Source of the DNA: Streptomyces xinghaiensis S187
GTDB taxonomy: Bacteria > Actinomycetota > Actinomycetes > Streptomycetales > Streptomycetaceae
Assembly (NCBI RefSeq): GCF_000220705.2
Contig: NZ_CP023202.1
Coordinates: 3,968,001 to 4,032,000 of the forward strand
DNA length: 64,000 nucleotides
Direction of reading: 5' to 3'
Positions 33,162 to 41,644 of the stretch are shown one piece after another. The notes beneath the pieces are model-generated. The model was not told the DNA's origin and ran no database searches. It was given only the letters and a program-made list of their open reading frames with translations. The position numbers were made by a program, and so were the translations under genes. The first letter of the stretch is position 1, and every line of letters begins with the position of its first letter.

Positions 33162-34130
33162 TCAGCGTTCCGCGGCCGCTTCCAGGGCGGTGCGGAGACG
33201 CCCGTCCGCCTCCTCCAGCAGCCGGGCCGCCGTGGGGGCGTCCACGCCGCCGAGCAGCACCAGAACGGCGTTCTTCACCTCACCGCCCGTGGCGGCCAGC
33301 GCGGCCTCGATCTCCCCCTCCCCGGCGCCGGTGGCGAGCGCCACGATCCGCCGGGAGCGGGCGCGCAGCTTCTCGTTCGAGGCCCGGACGTCGACCATCA
33401 GATTCCCGTAGGTCTTGCCCAGCCGGATCATGGTGATCGTCGACAGCATGTTGAGGACCAGCTTCTGCGCGGTGCCGGCCTTGAGCCGGGTCGAACCGGT
33501 CAGCAGCTCCGGGCCGGTGACCACCTCGATGCCGTGCTCGGCCGCCGCCGCCAGGGCCGAGCCCGGGTTGCAGGACAGCCCGACGGTCAGCGCCCCCCGG
33601 GAGCGGGCGTGCTCGACGGCGCCGACGGCGTACGGGGTGCGGCCGGAGGCGGAGACGCCGACCACCGTGTCCTCCGGGGCCAGGGCGAGGGCGTCGAGGT
33701 CCGCGGCCGCCTGCTCCCCGTCGTCCTCGGCGCCCTCGACGGAGTGCACCACGGCGGACGGGCCGCCCGCGATCAGCCCGACGACCTGACCCGGCGGGGT
33801 GTTGAACGTCGGCGGGCACTCACTGGCGTCCAGCACGCCGAGACGCCCGGCGGTGCCCGCGCCCGCGTAGATCAGCCGGCCGCCCCGCGCCATCCGCGCG
33901 GCGATGCCGTCGACGGCCGCGGCGATCCGCGGCAGCTGCGCGGCCACGGCGGCGGGGACGCCGGCGTCCTCCCGGTTCATGATCTCGGCGATCTCCCGCG
34001 TGGACAGCCGGTCGATCCCGGCCAGTTCGCCGCGGAACGCCTCGGTGGCCAGGGTGTCGAGCTGGGCGCGGAGGTCTTCGGAGGGCCGGCCGGGTGCCGG
34101 GGAGGGCTCGGGTGCGGGGGTGGGGGGCAT
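33162..34130 (-). CDS. murQ: N-acetylmuramic acid 6-phosphate etherase
   Basis: A 322-residue SIS-domain lyase that cleaves the lactyl ether of MurNAc-6-P to GlcNAc-6-P and D-lactate during peptidoglycan recycling. The SIS core has RLIYAGAGTAGRLGVLDASE near residue 85, where the catalytic acid lies, GVSASGRTPYAVGAVEHA near 160 and the late EVKNAVLVLL. Its product feeds NagA, encoded about 13 kb away. It lies 198 bases downstream of murR on the same strand and is probably co-transcribed. Confidence 0.93.
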   Translation of the reverse strand: MPPTPAPEPSPAPGRPSEDLRAQLDTLATEAFRGELAGIDRLSTREIAEIMNREDAGVPAAVAAQLPRIAAAVDGIAARMARGGRLIYAGAGTAGRLGVLDASECPPTFNTPPGQVVGLIAGGPSAVVHSVEGAEDDGEQAAADLDALALAPEDTVVGVSASGRTPYAVGAVEHARSRGALTVGLSCNPGSALAAAAEHGIEVVTGPELLTGSTRLKAGTAQKLVLNMLSTITMIRLGKTYGNLMVDVRASNEKLRARSRRIVALATGAGEGEIEAALAATGGEVKNAVLVLLGGVDAPTAARLLEEADGRLRTALEAAAER

Positions 34131-34328
34131 GGCTGCCGCTCTCTCGGGGAGGACGATGCGGTGAGTGCGGCCGGCTTGCGCGCGGCCGGTGTGCGGGTCC
34201 CGTACGCGGGTCCGTGTGCGGTCCGGTACGGCGGACGTGGCGGATGGTGCGGGCCGGACGGGTGCGGCGGGTGCGGTGAGGGGTGTGCGGGTGCCGCGGG
34301 TCCGGTGAGCCCGCGCCGGGCCGACCGG

Positions 34329-35321
34329 TCAGCCGCGGGGGTTGTGGCGGTGGGCCAGGGCCTCGTACGAGGCGGCGAGGGCGGGCGCCGCGGTGTCATG
34401 GGTCCGCTGCGCCACTCCTATGAACAGGCAGTCCACGACCAGCAGTTGGCTGGTGCGGCTGGACATCGCCGCCGGCCGCAGCTCGCTCTCCCGGGCGGGG
34501 GAGGTCGTCAGTACGTGGTCGGCGTACTGGGTGATCTCGCCGTCCGGGTGGCCGGTGACGGCGACGGTCGTCGCGCCGCGGCCGAAGGCGGTGCGGAGCG
34601 GTTCGATCACGTCGACCGTGCGGCCGGAGTGGCTGATGGCGACGGCGGCGTCCCCGGCGCGCAGCTGGACCGCGCCCGTCATGGCGAGGTGCGGATCGGC
34701 GTGCGCGTGCGCGGACAGGCCGATGCGGAGCAGCTTCTGGGCCAGGTCCTGGGCGACGAGGTTGGACGCCCCGATGCCGTAGACATCGATCCGGCGGGCG
34801 CCGGCCAGCGCGGTGACGGCCGCGCCGAGCTGCGTGGCGTCGAGGCCGGCCGCGGTGTCGGCTAGGCACTGCTGCTCCTCGCGGGCCAGTTTGGCGATGA
34901 CGTCCGGCAGCGGGTCGTCCACCGCGATGTCGGCCGTCACGGCCGGGGCGGCACCGGACTCCTGCTGGGCGGCGAGACCCGCGAGGGCCAGCCGCAGATC
35001 GCGGTAGCCGGGGTAGCCGAGGGCGCGGGCCGCGCGGACGACCGTGGCCTCGCTCGTGCCGGTGCGCTCGGCCAGGCCGGTGACGGTGAGCGCGGCGCAG
35101 CCGGCCGGGTCCCCGGCGACGGCCTCCGCCACCCGCTGCATGGAACGGGTCATCGCCGGCCCGAGCATTCTGACCTTCGCGGCGAGGGCCGCCGGGGCGG
35201 GCGGGAGCGCCGTGGCCGCTGTGGCCGCCGGTGCGCGGGCCGGGCGGCGGCCGGGGTGGTGTGGGGTGGACCCGGAGCGGGGTTCCGGGGCGGTGAAAGT
35301 TTCCTTCACGCTGTCGCTCAC
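34329..35321 (-). CDS. murR: MurR/RpiR-family regulator of murQ
   Basis: A 330-residue regulator. After a Pro/Ala-rich head of about 45 residues comes an RpiR helix-turn-helix (residues 55-120; LAERTGTSEATVVRAARALG) and a SIS sugar-phosphate-binding domain (about 165-300; RRIDVYGIGASNLVAQDLAQ, AVAISHSGRTVDVIEPL). It probably senses MurNAc-6-P and represses murR-murQ. GTG 35321 starts six bases after TACCTT with a TTGACG 18 bases upstream, so the transcript should be leaderless. Two TGAAA/TTTCA-type palindromes cover the -10 and the first codons, as expected for autoregulation. Confidence 0.88.
   Translation of the reverse strand: MSDSVKETFTAPEPRSGSTPHHPGRRPARAPAATAATALPPAPAALAAKVRMLGPAMTRSMQRVAEAVAGDPAGCAALTVTGLAERTGTSEATVVRAARALGYPGYRDLRLALAGLAAQQESGAAPAVTADIAVDDPLPDVIAKLAREEQQCLADTAAGLDATQLGAAVTALAGARRIDVYGIGASNLVAQDLAQKLLRIGLSAHAHADPHLAMTGAVQLRAGDAAVAISHSGRTVDVIEPLRTAFGRGATTVAVTGHPDGEITQYADHVLTTSPARESELRPAAMSSRTSQLLVVDCLFIGVAQRTHDTAAPALAASYEALAHRHNPRG
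35293..35309. promoter_or_regulatory. Secondary murR operator-like palindrome inside the first codons
   Basis: GTGAAAGTTTCCTTCAC is a 17-bp imperfect inverted repeat similar in half-site (TGAAa/TTCA) to the one over the -10. It lies within codons 5-10 of murR. Confidence 0.45.
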
Positions 35322-35323
35322 CC

Positions 35324-35357
35324 CTGAAAGGTATTTTCAGTGCTTCCGGGCCGTCAA
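35324..35357 (-). promoter_or_regulatory. murR promoter with operator palindrome over the -10
   Basis: On the minus strand TTGACG and TACCTT are 18 bases apart, and GTG follows six bases later. The palindrome CTGAAAGGTATTTTCAG (6-5-6, perfect arms, plus-strand reading) covers the whole -10, a position at which a bound repressor would block RNA polymerase. Confidence 0.7.
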
Positions 35358-35404
35358 CCCCGGGCGGGGGTGCCTGCCGGCACGGGGTGCGCCGGGGTGT
35401 GGGC

Positions 35405-35482
35405 GCGGAGTTCTTTCCCGCGCTGCGCGCGGGTGACCGCCCTCCCACCCGCCCATTGCTGCGTACCTGTTGTGCGGGTGGG
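35405..35482 (+). repeat. Two-hairpin dispersed element, copy E
   Basis: Same first hairpin and 5' flank (GCGGAGTTCTT) as copy A. The second hairpin pairs CCCACCCGC with GCGGGTGGG; against copy A two adjacent base pairs are exchanged on both sides (C-G to T-A, A-T to G-C). It lies between the divergent murR gene and a small plus-strand gene. Confidence 0.85.
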
Positions 35483-35572
35483 GCGCGCGGCCCCGGGGCG
35501 GTGGCCGTGGTGTGGCTGGGCGGTGTGGGCCGTTGCGGTGCGCGTGTGGCCGGAGGCGGGAGAATGGTGGGC

Positions 35573-35935
35573 ATGGACCTCGAACACGCACTGCACGCCG
35601 CTCGGGCCCTGGTGATCGCCGATCTGGCATCCGCCGAGGTCGCCGACGCCGATGTCGTCTCCCTGGTCGAGGAGGCGGTGACGCACCGGCGCTGGTGGGT
35701 GGAACAGTGGCCGGAGGGCGCCGGGTTCGTCATCGGACTGGTGGCCCAGGACGTCCAGGACTCGCTGCTGGAGCGGTACGGACGGTGGCCGCTCTGCCCC
35801 GTCTGCACGGAGAGCGGCGACCCGCACGCCCTCGACGTCGAGCCGGAGCTCGGCACGGACCCGCACTGGGTCTGCCCCAAGACGGCGGTCTCGGTGTCCG
35901 CGGTCGGCAAGCTCGGCGCGGTGCTGGGAAGGTGA
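35573..35935 (+). CDS. Small conserved actinomycete protein of unknown function
   Basis: A 120-residue cytosolic protein. It starts MDLEHALHAARALVIADLAS, has a Trp-rich middle (RRWWVEQWPEGAGFVIGLV) and a CPVC pair with a third cysteine about 25 residues later (WVCPKT), which could be part of a metal site. I do not recognise a family function. GGTGGGC lies directly before the ATG and a weak GAGAAT seven bases before it, so leaderless reading is possible. The downstream DUF4031 gene starts 43 bases after the stop; the two are likely co-transcribed. Confidence 0.75.
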   Translation: MDLEHALHAARALVIADLASAEVADADVVSLVEEAVTHRRWWVEQWPEGAGFVIGLVAQDVQDSLLERYGRWPLCPVCTESGDPHALDVEPELGTDPHWVCPKTAVSVSAVGKLGAVLGR

Positions 35936-35978
35936 GAGCGGAGCACCCGGCGGTACGGGCCGGCGCCCGGAGGGCGGC

Positions 35979-36284
35979 ATGACCGTCTACATCGATCCGC
36001 CGATATGGCCGGGGCACGGGCGGATGTGGTCGCACCTGGTCAGCGACGTCTCGTACGAGGAACTGCACGCCTTCGCCGAGCGGCTGGGTTCACCGCGCCG
36101 GGCCTTCGACCGCGACCACTACGACGTTCCGAGCGAGCGCTACCCGGCGGCGGTGGCGCTCGGGGCCGTGGAGATCGGCTCCAAGGAGCTGGTGCGGCGG
36201 CTCACGGCCGCCGGGCTGCGCCGTCCCAAGGGGCGGCCCGCCCCGGCGCCGCCCCGCATCCCCGGAGCCTTCCCGGGGCCCTGA
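35979..36284 (+). CDS. DUF4031 protein
   Basis: A 101-residue protein that begins TVYIDPPIWPGHGRMWSHLV and continues EELHAFAERLGSPRRAFDRD HYDVP, the pattern of DUF4031, a small actinobacterial family with conserved His/Asp residues that suggest a hydrolase-like or metal site; the function is unproven. GGAGGGCGGC lies before the ATG. The C-terminus is a Pro/Arg tail. Second gene of a probable two-gene operon. Confidence 0.82.
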   Translation: MTVYIDPPIWPGHGRMWSHLVSDVSYEELHAFAERLGSPRRAFDRDHYDVPSERYPAAVALGAVEIGSKELVRRLTAAGLRRPKGRPAPAPPRIPGAFPGP

Positions 36285-36394
36285 GGTGCCGCCCCCGCCC
36301 TCGGGGCATCGTGCCGTCCGAGGCACCGACACCCTCCCGGCCGTCAGGTCGCCCGCGCCCGTCGGCTGTCACCCCGGCCGTCACACCAGCCCGG

Positions 36395-37621
36395 TCAGCC
36401 CGTCGGCCGTACCTGTTCCGGGGCCCGGCTGGAGCCGGCGACCACCGCGCTCGGCCCGCGGCGTCGCGCACGGGCCGACAGGACGATCGCCGGGATCGCC
36501 AGCAGCGTGAGTGCCGCGCCCGCCCAGGCCGTCGAGGTGAAGCCGAAGCCCGCGTCGATGACCGCTCCGCCGAGCCAGGGACCGCCCGTGTTGCCGAGGT
36601 TGAAGGCGGCCGTGACGGTGGCACCGGCCAGCGTCGGCGCCGCCCCCGCCACGTCGAACATCCGGGCGTTGAGGGCGGGAGCCGTGTAGAAGGCCGAGAT
36701 GCCCAGCAGGAACGAGAGCGTCACCACGGCGAACGGAACGCTCGCCGTGAGCGCCACGGCGACCAGCAGCACCAGCGACGCCACCGCGCCGCTGAGCAGC
36801 ACCCCGAAGAGGTGGGCGTCCGCGAACCGGCCGCCCAGCGCCGTCCCCAGCAGGGCACCGAAGCCGAACAGCATGAGCACCGTGGGCACCCAGCCGTCGT
36901 CGAGCCCGGCGACATCCGTGAGCAGCGGCGCCAGATAGCTGAAGAAGCAGAAGACACCGCCGCCGACGAGCGCGGTGGTGACGACCGCCAGCCACACCTG
37001 CCCCTCCCGGTAGACACGCAGCTCCTCGCGGAGCCTCGGCAGCTCGGCCGGGCGCGGGATACGGGGAATCAGCGCGACGATCCCGGCGAGGGCCACCGCG
37101 GAGGCCGCGCCGACCGCCCAGAACGCCGAGCGCCAGCCGAAGTGTTCGCCGAGGAACGCCCCCGCCGGTACGCCGAGGACATTGGCGATGCTCAGCCCGC
37201 CGAGCATGACGGCCATGGCACGGGCCCGCACCGTCACCGGGACCGTGGCGACGGCCACCGCCGCGCCCAGCGCCCAGAAGCCCGCGCACGCGAGGGCGCT
37301 CACGACCCGGGAGGCGAACAGCCATCCGTACGAGGGGGCCAGCGCCCCCGCGACCTGCCCCAGGCCGAAGACGGTGATCAGGGCGATGAGCGTGGCGCGG
37401 CGCGGGAGCCGGAGCGTCGCCATGGCCAGCAGCGGGGCGCCGACGACCATGCCGAACGCGAACGCCGAGATCAGCAGCCCGGCCCTCGGAATGCTGACGT
37501 CCATGTCCTCCGCGATCGGCGGCAGCAGCCCCGTGAGCATGAACTCGGACGTTCCCAGGGCGAAGACCGACAGACCCAGGATGTACACGGCGAGGGGCAT
37601 GCGGGAGCGATCGGTTGGCAT
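36395..37621 (-). CDS. MFS drug exporter, Cmx/CmlR-like
   Basis: A protein of about 408 residues with 12 predicted membrane helices, of the DHA1 drug:proton antiporter family. The opening VYILGLSVFALGTSEFMLTG (helix 1) and AGLLISAFAFGMVVGAPLL (helix 2) are close in pattern to chloramphenicol exporters CmlR/Cmx and AraJ. Substrate is not proven. ATG 37621 is chosen; an ATG seven codons later begins the conserved part and neither has a clear ribosome site. A short duplicated piece of its own 5' coding end lies about 260 bases upstream. Confidence 0.85.
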   Translation of the reverse strand: MPTDRSRMPLAVYILGLSVFALGTSEFMLTGLLPPIAEDMDVSIPRAGLLISAFAFGMVVGAPLLAMATLRLPRRATLIALITVFGLGQVAGALAPSYGWLFASRVVSALACAGFWALGAAVAVATVPVTVRARAMAVMLGGLSIANVLGVPAGAFLGEHFGWRSAFWAVGAASAVALAGIVALIPRIPRPAELPRLREELRVYREGQVWLAVVTTALVGGGVFCFFSYLAPLLTDVAGLDDGWVPTVLMLFGFGALLGTALGGRFADAHLFGVLLSGAVASLVLLVAVALTASVPFAVVTLSFLLGISAFYTAPALNARMFDVAGAAPTLAGATVTAAFNLGNTGGPWLGGAVIDAGFGFTSTAWAGAALTLLAIPAIVLSARARRRGPSAVVAGSSRAPEQVRPTG

Positions 37622-37866
37622 GACTCGGAGCAACAACGGTCGCGGTCATGCCATTCCCCGGCGGAGGGTGTCGTAAGTCTCCCCGGCAGGCTCTTTCCCG
37701 GCCCGTGAGCAGGGCTTCCCCGGTCCTCTCCGCTGCGTACGGCATCCCGTCCCATGGCCTCCGGCCGCGGACCGGGGCGGGGGCCGGGGAAGCGGGACCG
37801 ACGCCGCAGGAGCGGGGCGCCGACCGGGAGGCCGGCCGGCGGGCCCGGTGACGGCCCGGCCGGCCG

Positions 37867-37941
37867 TCACCGGGTGAACACGAACTCGGATGTCCCCGGG
37901 GCGAAGACCGGCAGACCCAGGACGTACACGGCGAGGGGCAT
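37867..37941 (-). pseudogene. Fragment duplicated from the start of an MFS exporter gene
   Basis: A 24-codon frame begins with ATG, reads MPLAVYVLGLPVFAPGTSEF and stops soon after. About 66 bases match the first helix of the adjacent MFS gene (MPLAVYILGLSVFALGTSEF) with a few changes, then similarity ends abruptly. Upstream sequence is unrelated. It looks like a relic of a second exporter or a small local duplication. The rest of the 37622-38071 gap holds G-rich short repeats (GGGGGCAC) and no gene. Confidence 0.7.
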
Positions 37942-38071
37942 GGGGGGGCACAAGGGCACGGGGGCACGGGGGCACGAGGAGCGGGAGATGCCCGGAACCG
38001 GAGAGGAGCCGCCCGATCGAACGGAAGGCCCACCCCGCCCCGGCCGCCACCCCGCCCCGTACCCCGCCTCG

Positions 38072-38710
38072 TCACCCCGTGAGCAGGCTCAGCTCCGTGG
38101 CCATGTTGTGCCGGGCGGTCGGCTCCCACCGCTCGCCGCCGGGGGTACGGAACAGCCGCTCCAGCCCGAGCAGCGACCGCAGCACCTCGGCGCGCCCCTC
38201 GCGGAACTCCTCGTCCGGCACGAACGCGTACTCCTCGCGGACGGCCGCCGCGTAGGCCGCGTACTCCTCGGGCGGGCCCGCCAGGACGGCCAGGTCCGCG
38301 TCGCACAGCACCTCGCCGTTGGTGTCGCCGGGCGCCGGATCGTGGGTGACGGTGAGGCGGACGAGCCGGGCCGTCTCCGCCGTACGGTCCGGGGAGACAC
38401 CGGCCTCGGGCAGGGCGAGTTCGGCGAGTCGGGCGCTGCGTTCCTCGTTCTCCGAGCGGTCCGGGCGGTAGACGGCGTCGTGGAACCAGGCGGCCAGCCG
38501 CACCGCGTCCGGGTCCGCGCAGTGGCCGGCCAGCTCGTCGATCCGGTCGAGGACGGCCGCCAGATGGCCGGTGGTGTGGTAGTGCCGCTGCGGCTCGGCC
38601 CAGCGGGCGAGCAGGTTCTCGCCGTACGGACGCGGGTCCGGAAACGGGCCGGGGCCCTCCTGGCAGCGGCGCAGCAGTCCGGTCCAGCGGTCGAGAAGAG
38701 GGACGGGCAT
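38072..38710 (-). CDS. HD-domain phosphohydrolase-like protein
   Basis: A 212-residue HD-superfamily protein. The metal ligands are visible in HYHTTGHLAAVLDRIDEL near residue 45 and AAWFHDAVYRPDRSENEERS near 75, with the later CDADLAVLAGP near 137. This pattern matches the predicted metal-dependent HD phosphohydrolases of COG4339; nucleotides are plausible substrates, but none is established. CACAAT ends six bases before the ATG and there is no ribosome site, so it is probably leaderless. Confidence 0.82.
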   Translation of the reverse strand: MPVPLLDRWTGLLRRCQEGPGPFPDPRPYGENLLARWAEPQRHYHTTGHLAAVLDRIDELAGHCADPDAVRLAAWFHDAVYRPDRSENEERSARLAELALPEAGVSPDRTAETARLVRLTVTHDPAPGDTNGEVLCDADLAVLAGPPEEYAAYAAAVREEYAFVPDEEFREGRAEVLRSLLGLERLFRTPGGERWEPTARHNMATELSLLTG

Positions 38711-38836
38711 GGGCCCATTGTGCGATACGGCGACCGGCGCCGCCGGGCGTATGGGCGAGCCCGGCCGCGACCGGGGACGCGCGCCCGGCCGCGGCCCGCG
38801 GTGCCCGCCCGGCCGGCACCCGGCGCGGCCCCGCCG

Positions 38837-41179
38837 TCATCCCAACTCGGTCGGCAGGTCCTCCGTGTGCAGCACCGTCAGGCCCGACACCGCGCGGGTG
38901 AGGGCCACGTACAGCCGGCGCAGCCCGGTGCGCCGGTCGGGCTCGGCGGCGACGACCGCGGCCGGTTCGTCCAGCACCACGTAGTCGTACTCCAGGCCCT
39001 TGGCGAGCGAGGCCGGGACGAGCGTGAGCCGGGCGTCCGCCGTCGTCTCCTCGCCGGGTGACAGATACGGCAGCCCGGCCGCTGCCAGCGCCCCGGCCAG
39101 CGCCGGGACGCGGGCGTCGGCCGCGATCAGGCCCACGGAGCCCTCGTGTTCCAGCGCCTCGCGGCACGCCTCTGCGACGGCCGCGGCGAGGGCGGGCCGG
39201 GGGCCGGTCTCCCCGGAGCCGTCCCCGTCACCATCCCCGTCACCGGCTTCGCCCCCGCCCCCGCCCCCGCTTCCGGCTCCGCTGCCGCCCCCGCTCCCGG
39301 CCCCCTCCACCCGGCGGATCTCCAGGGCGCCCGCCGCCTCCCGCACCGAGGTGGCCTCCTTCAGCCCGGGCGCGATGGCGGGCAGCAGCCGCGAGGCGTA
39401 CGCGATGACGTCGCGCGGCACCCGGAAGCCCTCCGTCAGCTCCTCGATCCGCCCGTCCGGCTTGCCGAGATGGGACAGGGCCTCGGACCAGGCGGCGGTG
39501 GACCACGGGGTGGTGCCCTGGGCGAGGTCGCCGAGGATCGTCGCGGAGCCGGTGGTGCAGCGGCGGCCCACCGCCCGGTACTGCATGGGGGAGAGGTCCT
39601 GCGCCTCGTCCAGGACGACATGGCCGAGGGACGGGGTGCGTTCGACGAGGTCCCGCACCTCGTCGATCAGCACGGCGTCGGCCGCCGACCACGCCGCCGA
39701 CCGCACGCTCCGCGGCGGCTTCGGCCGGAGCAGCAGCGCCTGCTCCCCGGCGCTCAGCACGCCCTCGGCCTGCTCGGCGAGGAACGCCGCGTCGGAGAGC
39801 AGCCGCAGGACCAGCTTCGCCGGATCGACCGGCGGCCAGATCGCCTTGACCGCCGCCTTCACCGCACGGTCGCGGGCCACCGCGTTCTGCGTCCGGTCGT
39901 CCGGCGCCTCGCCCGCGGCCTCCATCCGCACCAGCACGGCGTGCGCGATCCGCTGCGGCAGCGCCTCGCGGGCGGCGCCGTAGCGGATGCCCCGGGCGAG
40001 CAACTCCTCCACGATCTGCCGCAGTTCCTCGGCGGGCACCCGCCAGCGCCGGGAGCCGCGGACGACGACCAGCCCCTCCCCGGGCGGCCGCACCCCGGAG
40101 CGGACGGCCCGGCGCAGCACCTCCGCCATCCGGGCGTCGCCCTTGAGCCGGGCCGCCTCGGGCGTGTCCGTACCGGTGACCGGGACATGGGCGACCAGGT
40201 CGTCGACGGTGGCCTGGGCGACCTCCAGCTCACCGAGCGCCGGCAGCACCTGCTCGATGTAGTGCAGGAAGGAGCGGTTCGGGCCGATGACGAGCGTGCC
40301 GGCGCGGGAGAGCCGCTCCCGGTGGGCGTAGAGGAGATACGCGACCCGGTGCAGGCCGACGGCCGTCTTGCCGGTGCCTGGCGCGCCCTGCACACAGAGG
40401 GTGCCGCCCAGCCCGGCGCGGACGATCTCGTCCTGCTCGGGCTGGATCGTCGCCACGATGTCGCGCATCGGGCCGACGCGGGGCCGTTCGATCTCCGTCT
40501 GGAGCAGCCGGCTGACGGTCTCGGCGGCGGCGGGGTCGGAGAGCCGCTCGTCCTCGTAGGCGGTCAGCTCCCCGCCGGTGTAGCCGAAGCGGCGGCGGAG
40601 CGCGACATCCATCGGCTCCTTCGGGGAGGCCCGGTAGAAGGGCTGCGAGACGGGGGCCCGCCAGTCGACGACCATGGGGTCCCCGTCGGCGTCGTGCACA
40701 TGGCGGCGGCCGATGTAGTAGCGCGCCGCGCCGCCGGCCGCCGCCCCGGCTCGTCCCGCGCCGTCCGCACCTTCCGCGTCCCGCGCGTCTCCCGTCCGCT
40801 CCGCCTCGGGTGGGTGGAGGTAGTCCAGCCGGCCGAAGAAGAGCGGGGTGCCGGCGTGGTCGGCGAGGGCCTTGATCCGGTCGTCGATCTGGGACCGGAG
40901 GACGGCGGCGTTGACCCAGTTCGCGGTGACGTCGGTGATGTCGAGGGCCTCGGCGTCGGCGCGCATGGCGCGCAGCGCGGCCCGGGAGGCGGCGAGATGG
41001 GCCTGTTCGCGGCGGAGCGGGCCGGCGGGGTCCGGCTCTCCCGGCTCCCCCGCTCCGCCGGGCGTTCCGCCTCCTCCGGGCGCCGCGGTGTGCGGGAGAC
41101 CCGTGGAGGCGGCCGGAGCCGGGGGACCCCCGGGGTCCGCGGGGTCGTCGAGATCGGCCGAGGACGGATACGCGGGCAC
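38837..41179 (-). CDS. HelD-like RNA polymerase-associated helicase
   Basis: A 780-residue superfamily-1 ATPase. A long helical N-terminal arm (LRREQAHLAASRAALRAMRA) precedes the first helicase domain with Walker A GAPGTGKTAVGLHR near residue 263 and Walker B HVVLDEAQDLSPMQ near 518; the C-terminal motif is RLYVALTRAVSGLTVLHTE. HelD proteins pry RNA polymerase off DNA and recycle it; the actinomycete HelR branch also displaces rifamycins. Which branch this belongs to needs a tree. A Gly/Asp repeat linker lies near residues 626-655. GTG 41179 is chosen with GGAGG eight bases upstream. A perfect palindrome lies just before it. Confidence 0.87.
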   Translation of the reverse strand: MPAYPSSADLDDPADPGGPPAPAASTGLPHTAAPGGGGTPGGAGEPGEPDPAGPLRREQAHLAASRAALRAMRADAEALDITDVTANWVNAAVLRSQIDDRIKALADHAGTPLFFGRLDYLHPPEAERTGDARDAEGADGAGRAGAAAGGAARYYIGRRHVHDADGDPMVVDWRAPVSQPFYRASPKEPMDVALRRRFGYTGGELTAYEDERLSDPAAAETVSRLLQTEIERPRVGPMRDIVATIQPEQDEIVRAGLGGTLCVQGAPGTGKTAVGLHRVAYLLYAHRERLSRAGTLVIGPNRSFLHYIEQVLPALGELEVAQATVDDLVAHVPVTGTDTPEAARLKGDARMAEVLRRAVRSGVRPPGEGLVVVRGSRRWRVPAEELRQIVEELLARGIRYGAAREALPQRIAHAVLVRMEAAGEAPDDRTQNAVARDRAVKAAVKAIWPPVDPAKLVLRLLSDAAFLAEQAEGVLSAGEQALLLRPKPPRSVRSAAWSAADAVLIDEVRDLVERTPSLGHVVLDEAQDLSPMQYRAVGRRCTTGSATILGDLAQGTTPWSTAAWSEALSHLGKPDGRIEELTEGFRVPRDVIAYASRLLPAIAPGLKEATSVREAAGALEIRRVEGAGSGGGSGAGSGGGGGGEAGDGDGDGDGSGETGPRPALAAAVAEACREALEHEGSVGLIAADARVPALAGALAAAGLPYLSPGEETTADARLTLVPASLAKGLEYDYVVLDEPAAVVAAEPDRRTGLRRLYVALTRAVSGLTVLHTEDLPTELG

Positions 41180-41199
41180 GGCGAAGCCTCCGGAGTGAC

Positions 41200-41221
41200 G
41201 TGGCACGGCGTGACGTGCCAC
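41200..41221. promoter_or_regulatory. Palindrome upstream of the HelD-like gene
   Basis: GTGGCACG, six bases, CGTGCCAC: a perfect 8-bp inverted repeat ending about 20 bases before the start codon, set among three GTGAC repeats. It could be an operator or a 5'-leader hairpin. The remaining gap to 41644 contains no supported gene. Confidence 0.55.
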
Positions 41222-41644
41222 AGGGCGTGACGGACCATGGCGTGCAGCGCGCGGACCTGCGGGTGCGCGCTGCGGGTGAACGAAAGTGGGGAACCGGCCG
41301 GTTTCCGTCCGGGCGGCGGCTCTCCCGGCGCGGCGGAACCGGTCCGGCGGACGCTGCGGCGACGCGCTGCGGGAGGCGGGCAGACGGGCGATTGTAGCCA
41401 GCGGAGGCCGGACCGGCGAACGCTTTTCCCGTACGGTCCCCGCCTCGTTCCGCCCCGCCCCCGCCGGGCCCCGGGTTCGTCCGCCGTCTCCGCCGCCCCG
41501 TCCCCTACGGGACGGTCTCCTTCCAGGTCATCCGCCGGGTGGGTGCCCGGTGGGGCGGCTCGGTCCGGCGGAGTACCCGGGCCTTCGCAGGGTTACATCC
41601 CTGGACCGATGTGCGGCAACCGGATGAATCGCATCATGGAACAC

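Noticed and set aside
36395..37621. Named chloramphenicol resistance gene (cmlR)
   Set aside because: The opening helices are similar, but the substrate cannot be fixed from sequence in this transporter family.
36381..39167. Very long open frame of more than 900 codons on the minus strand across the MFS, gap and HD region
   Set aside because: It runs through well-supported genes in another frame, its translation is Arg/Gly/Pro-rich without domains, and long shadow frames are expected from the third-position GC bias.
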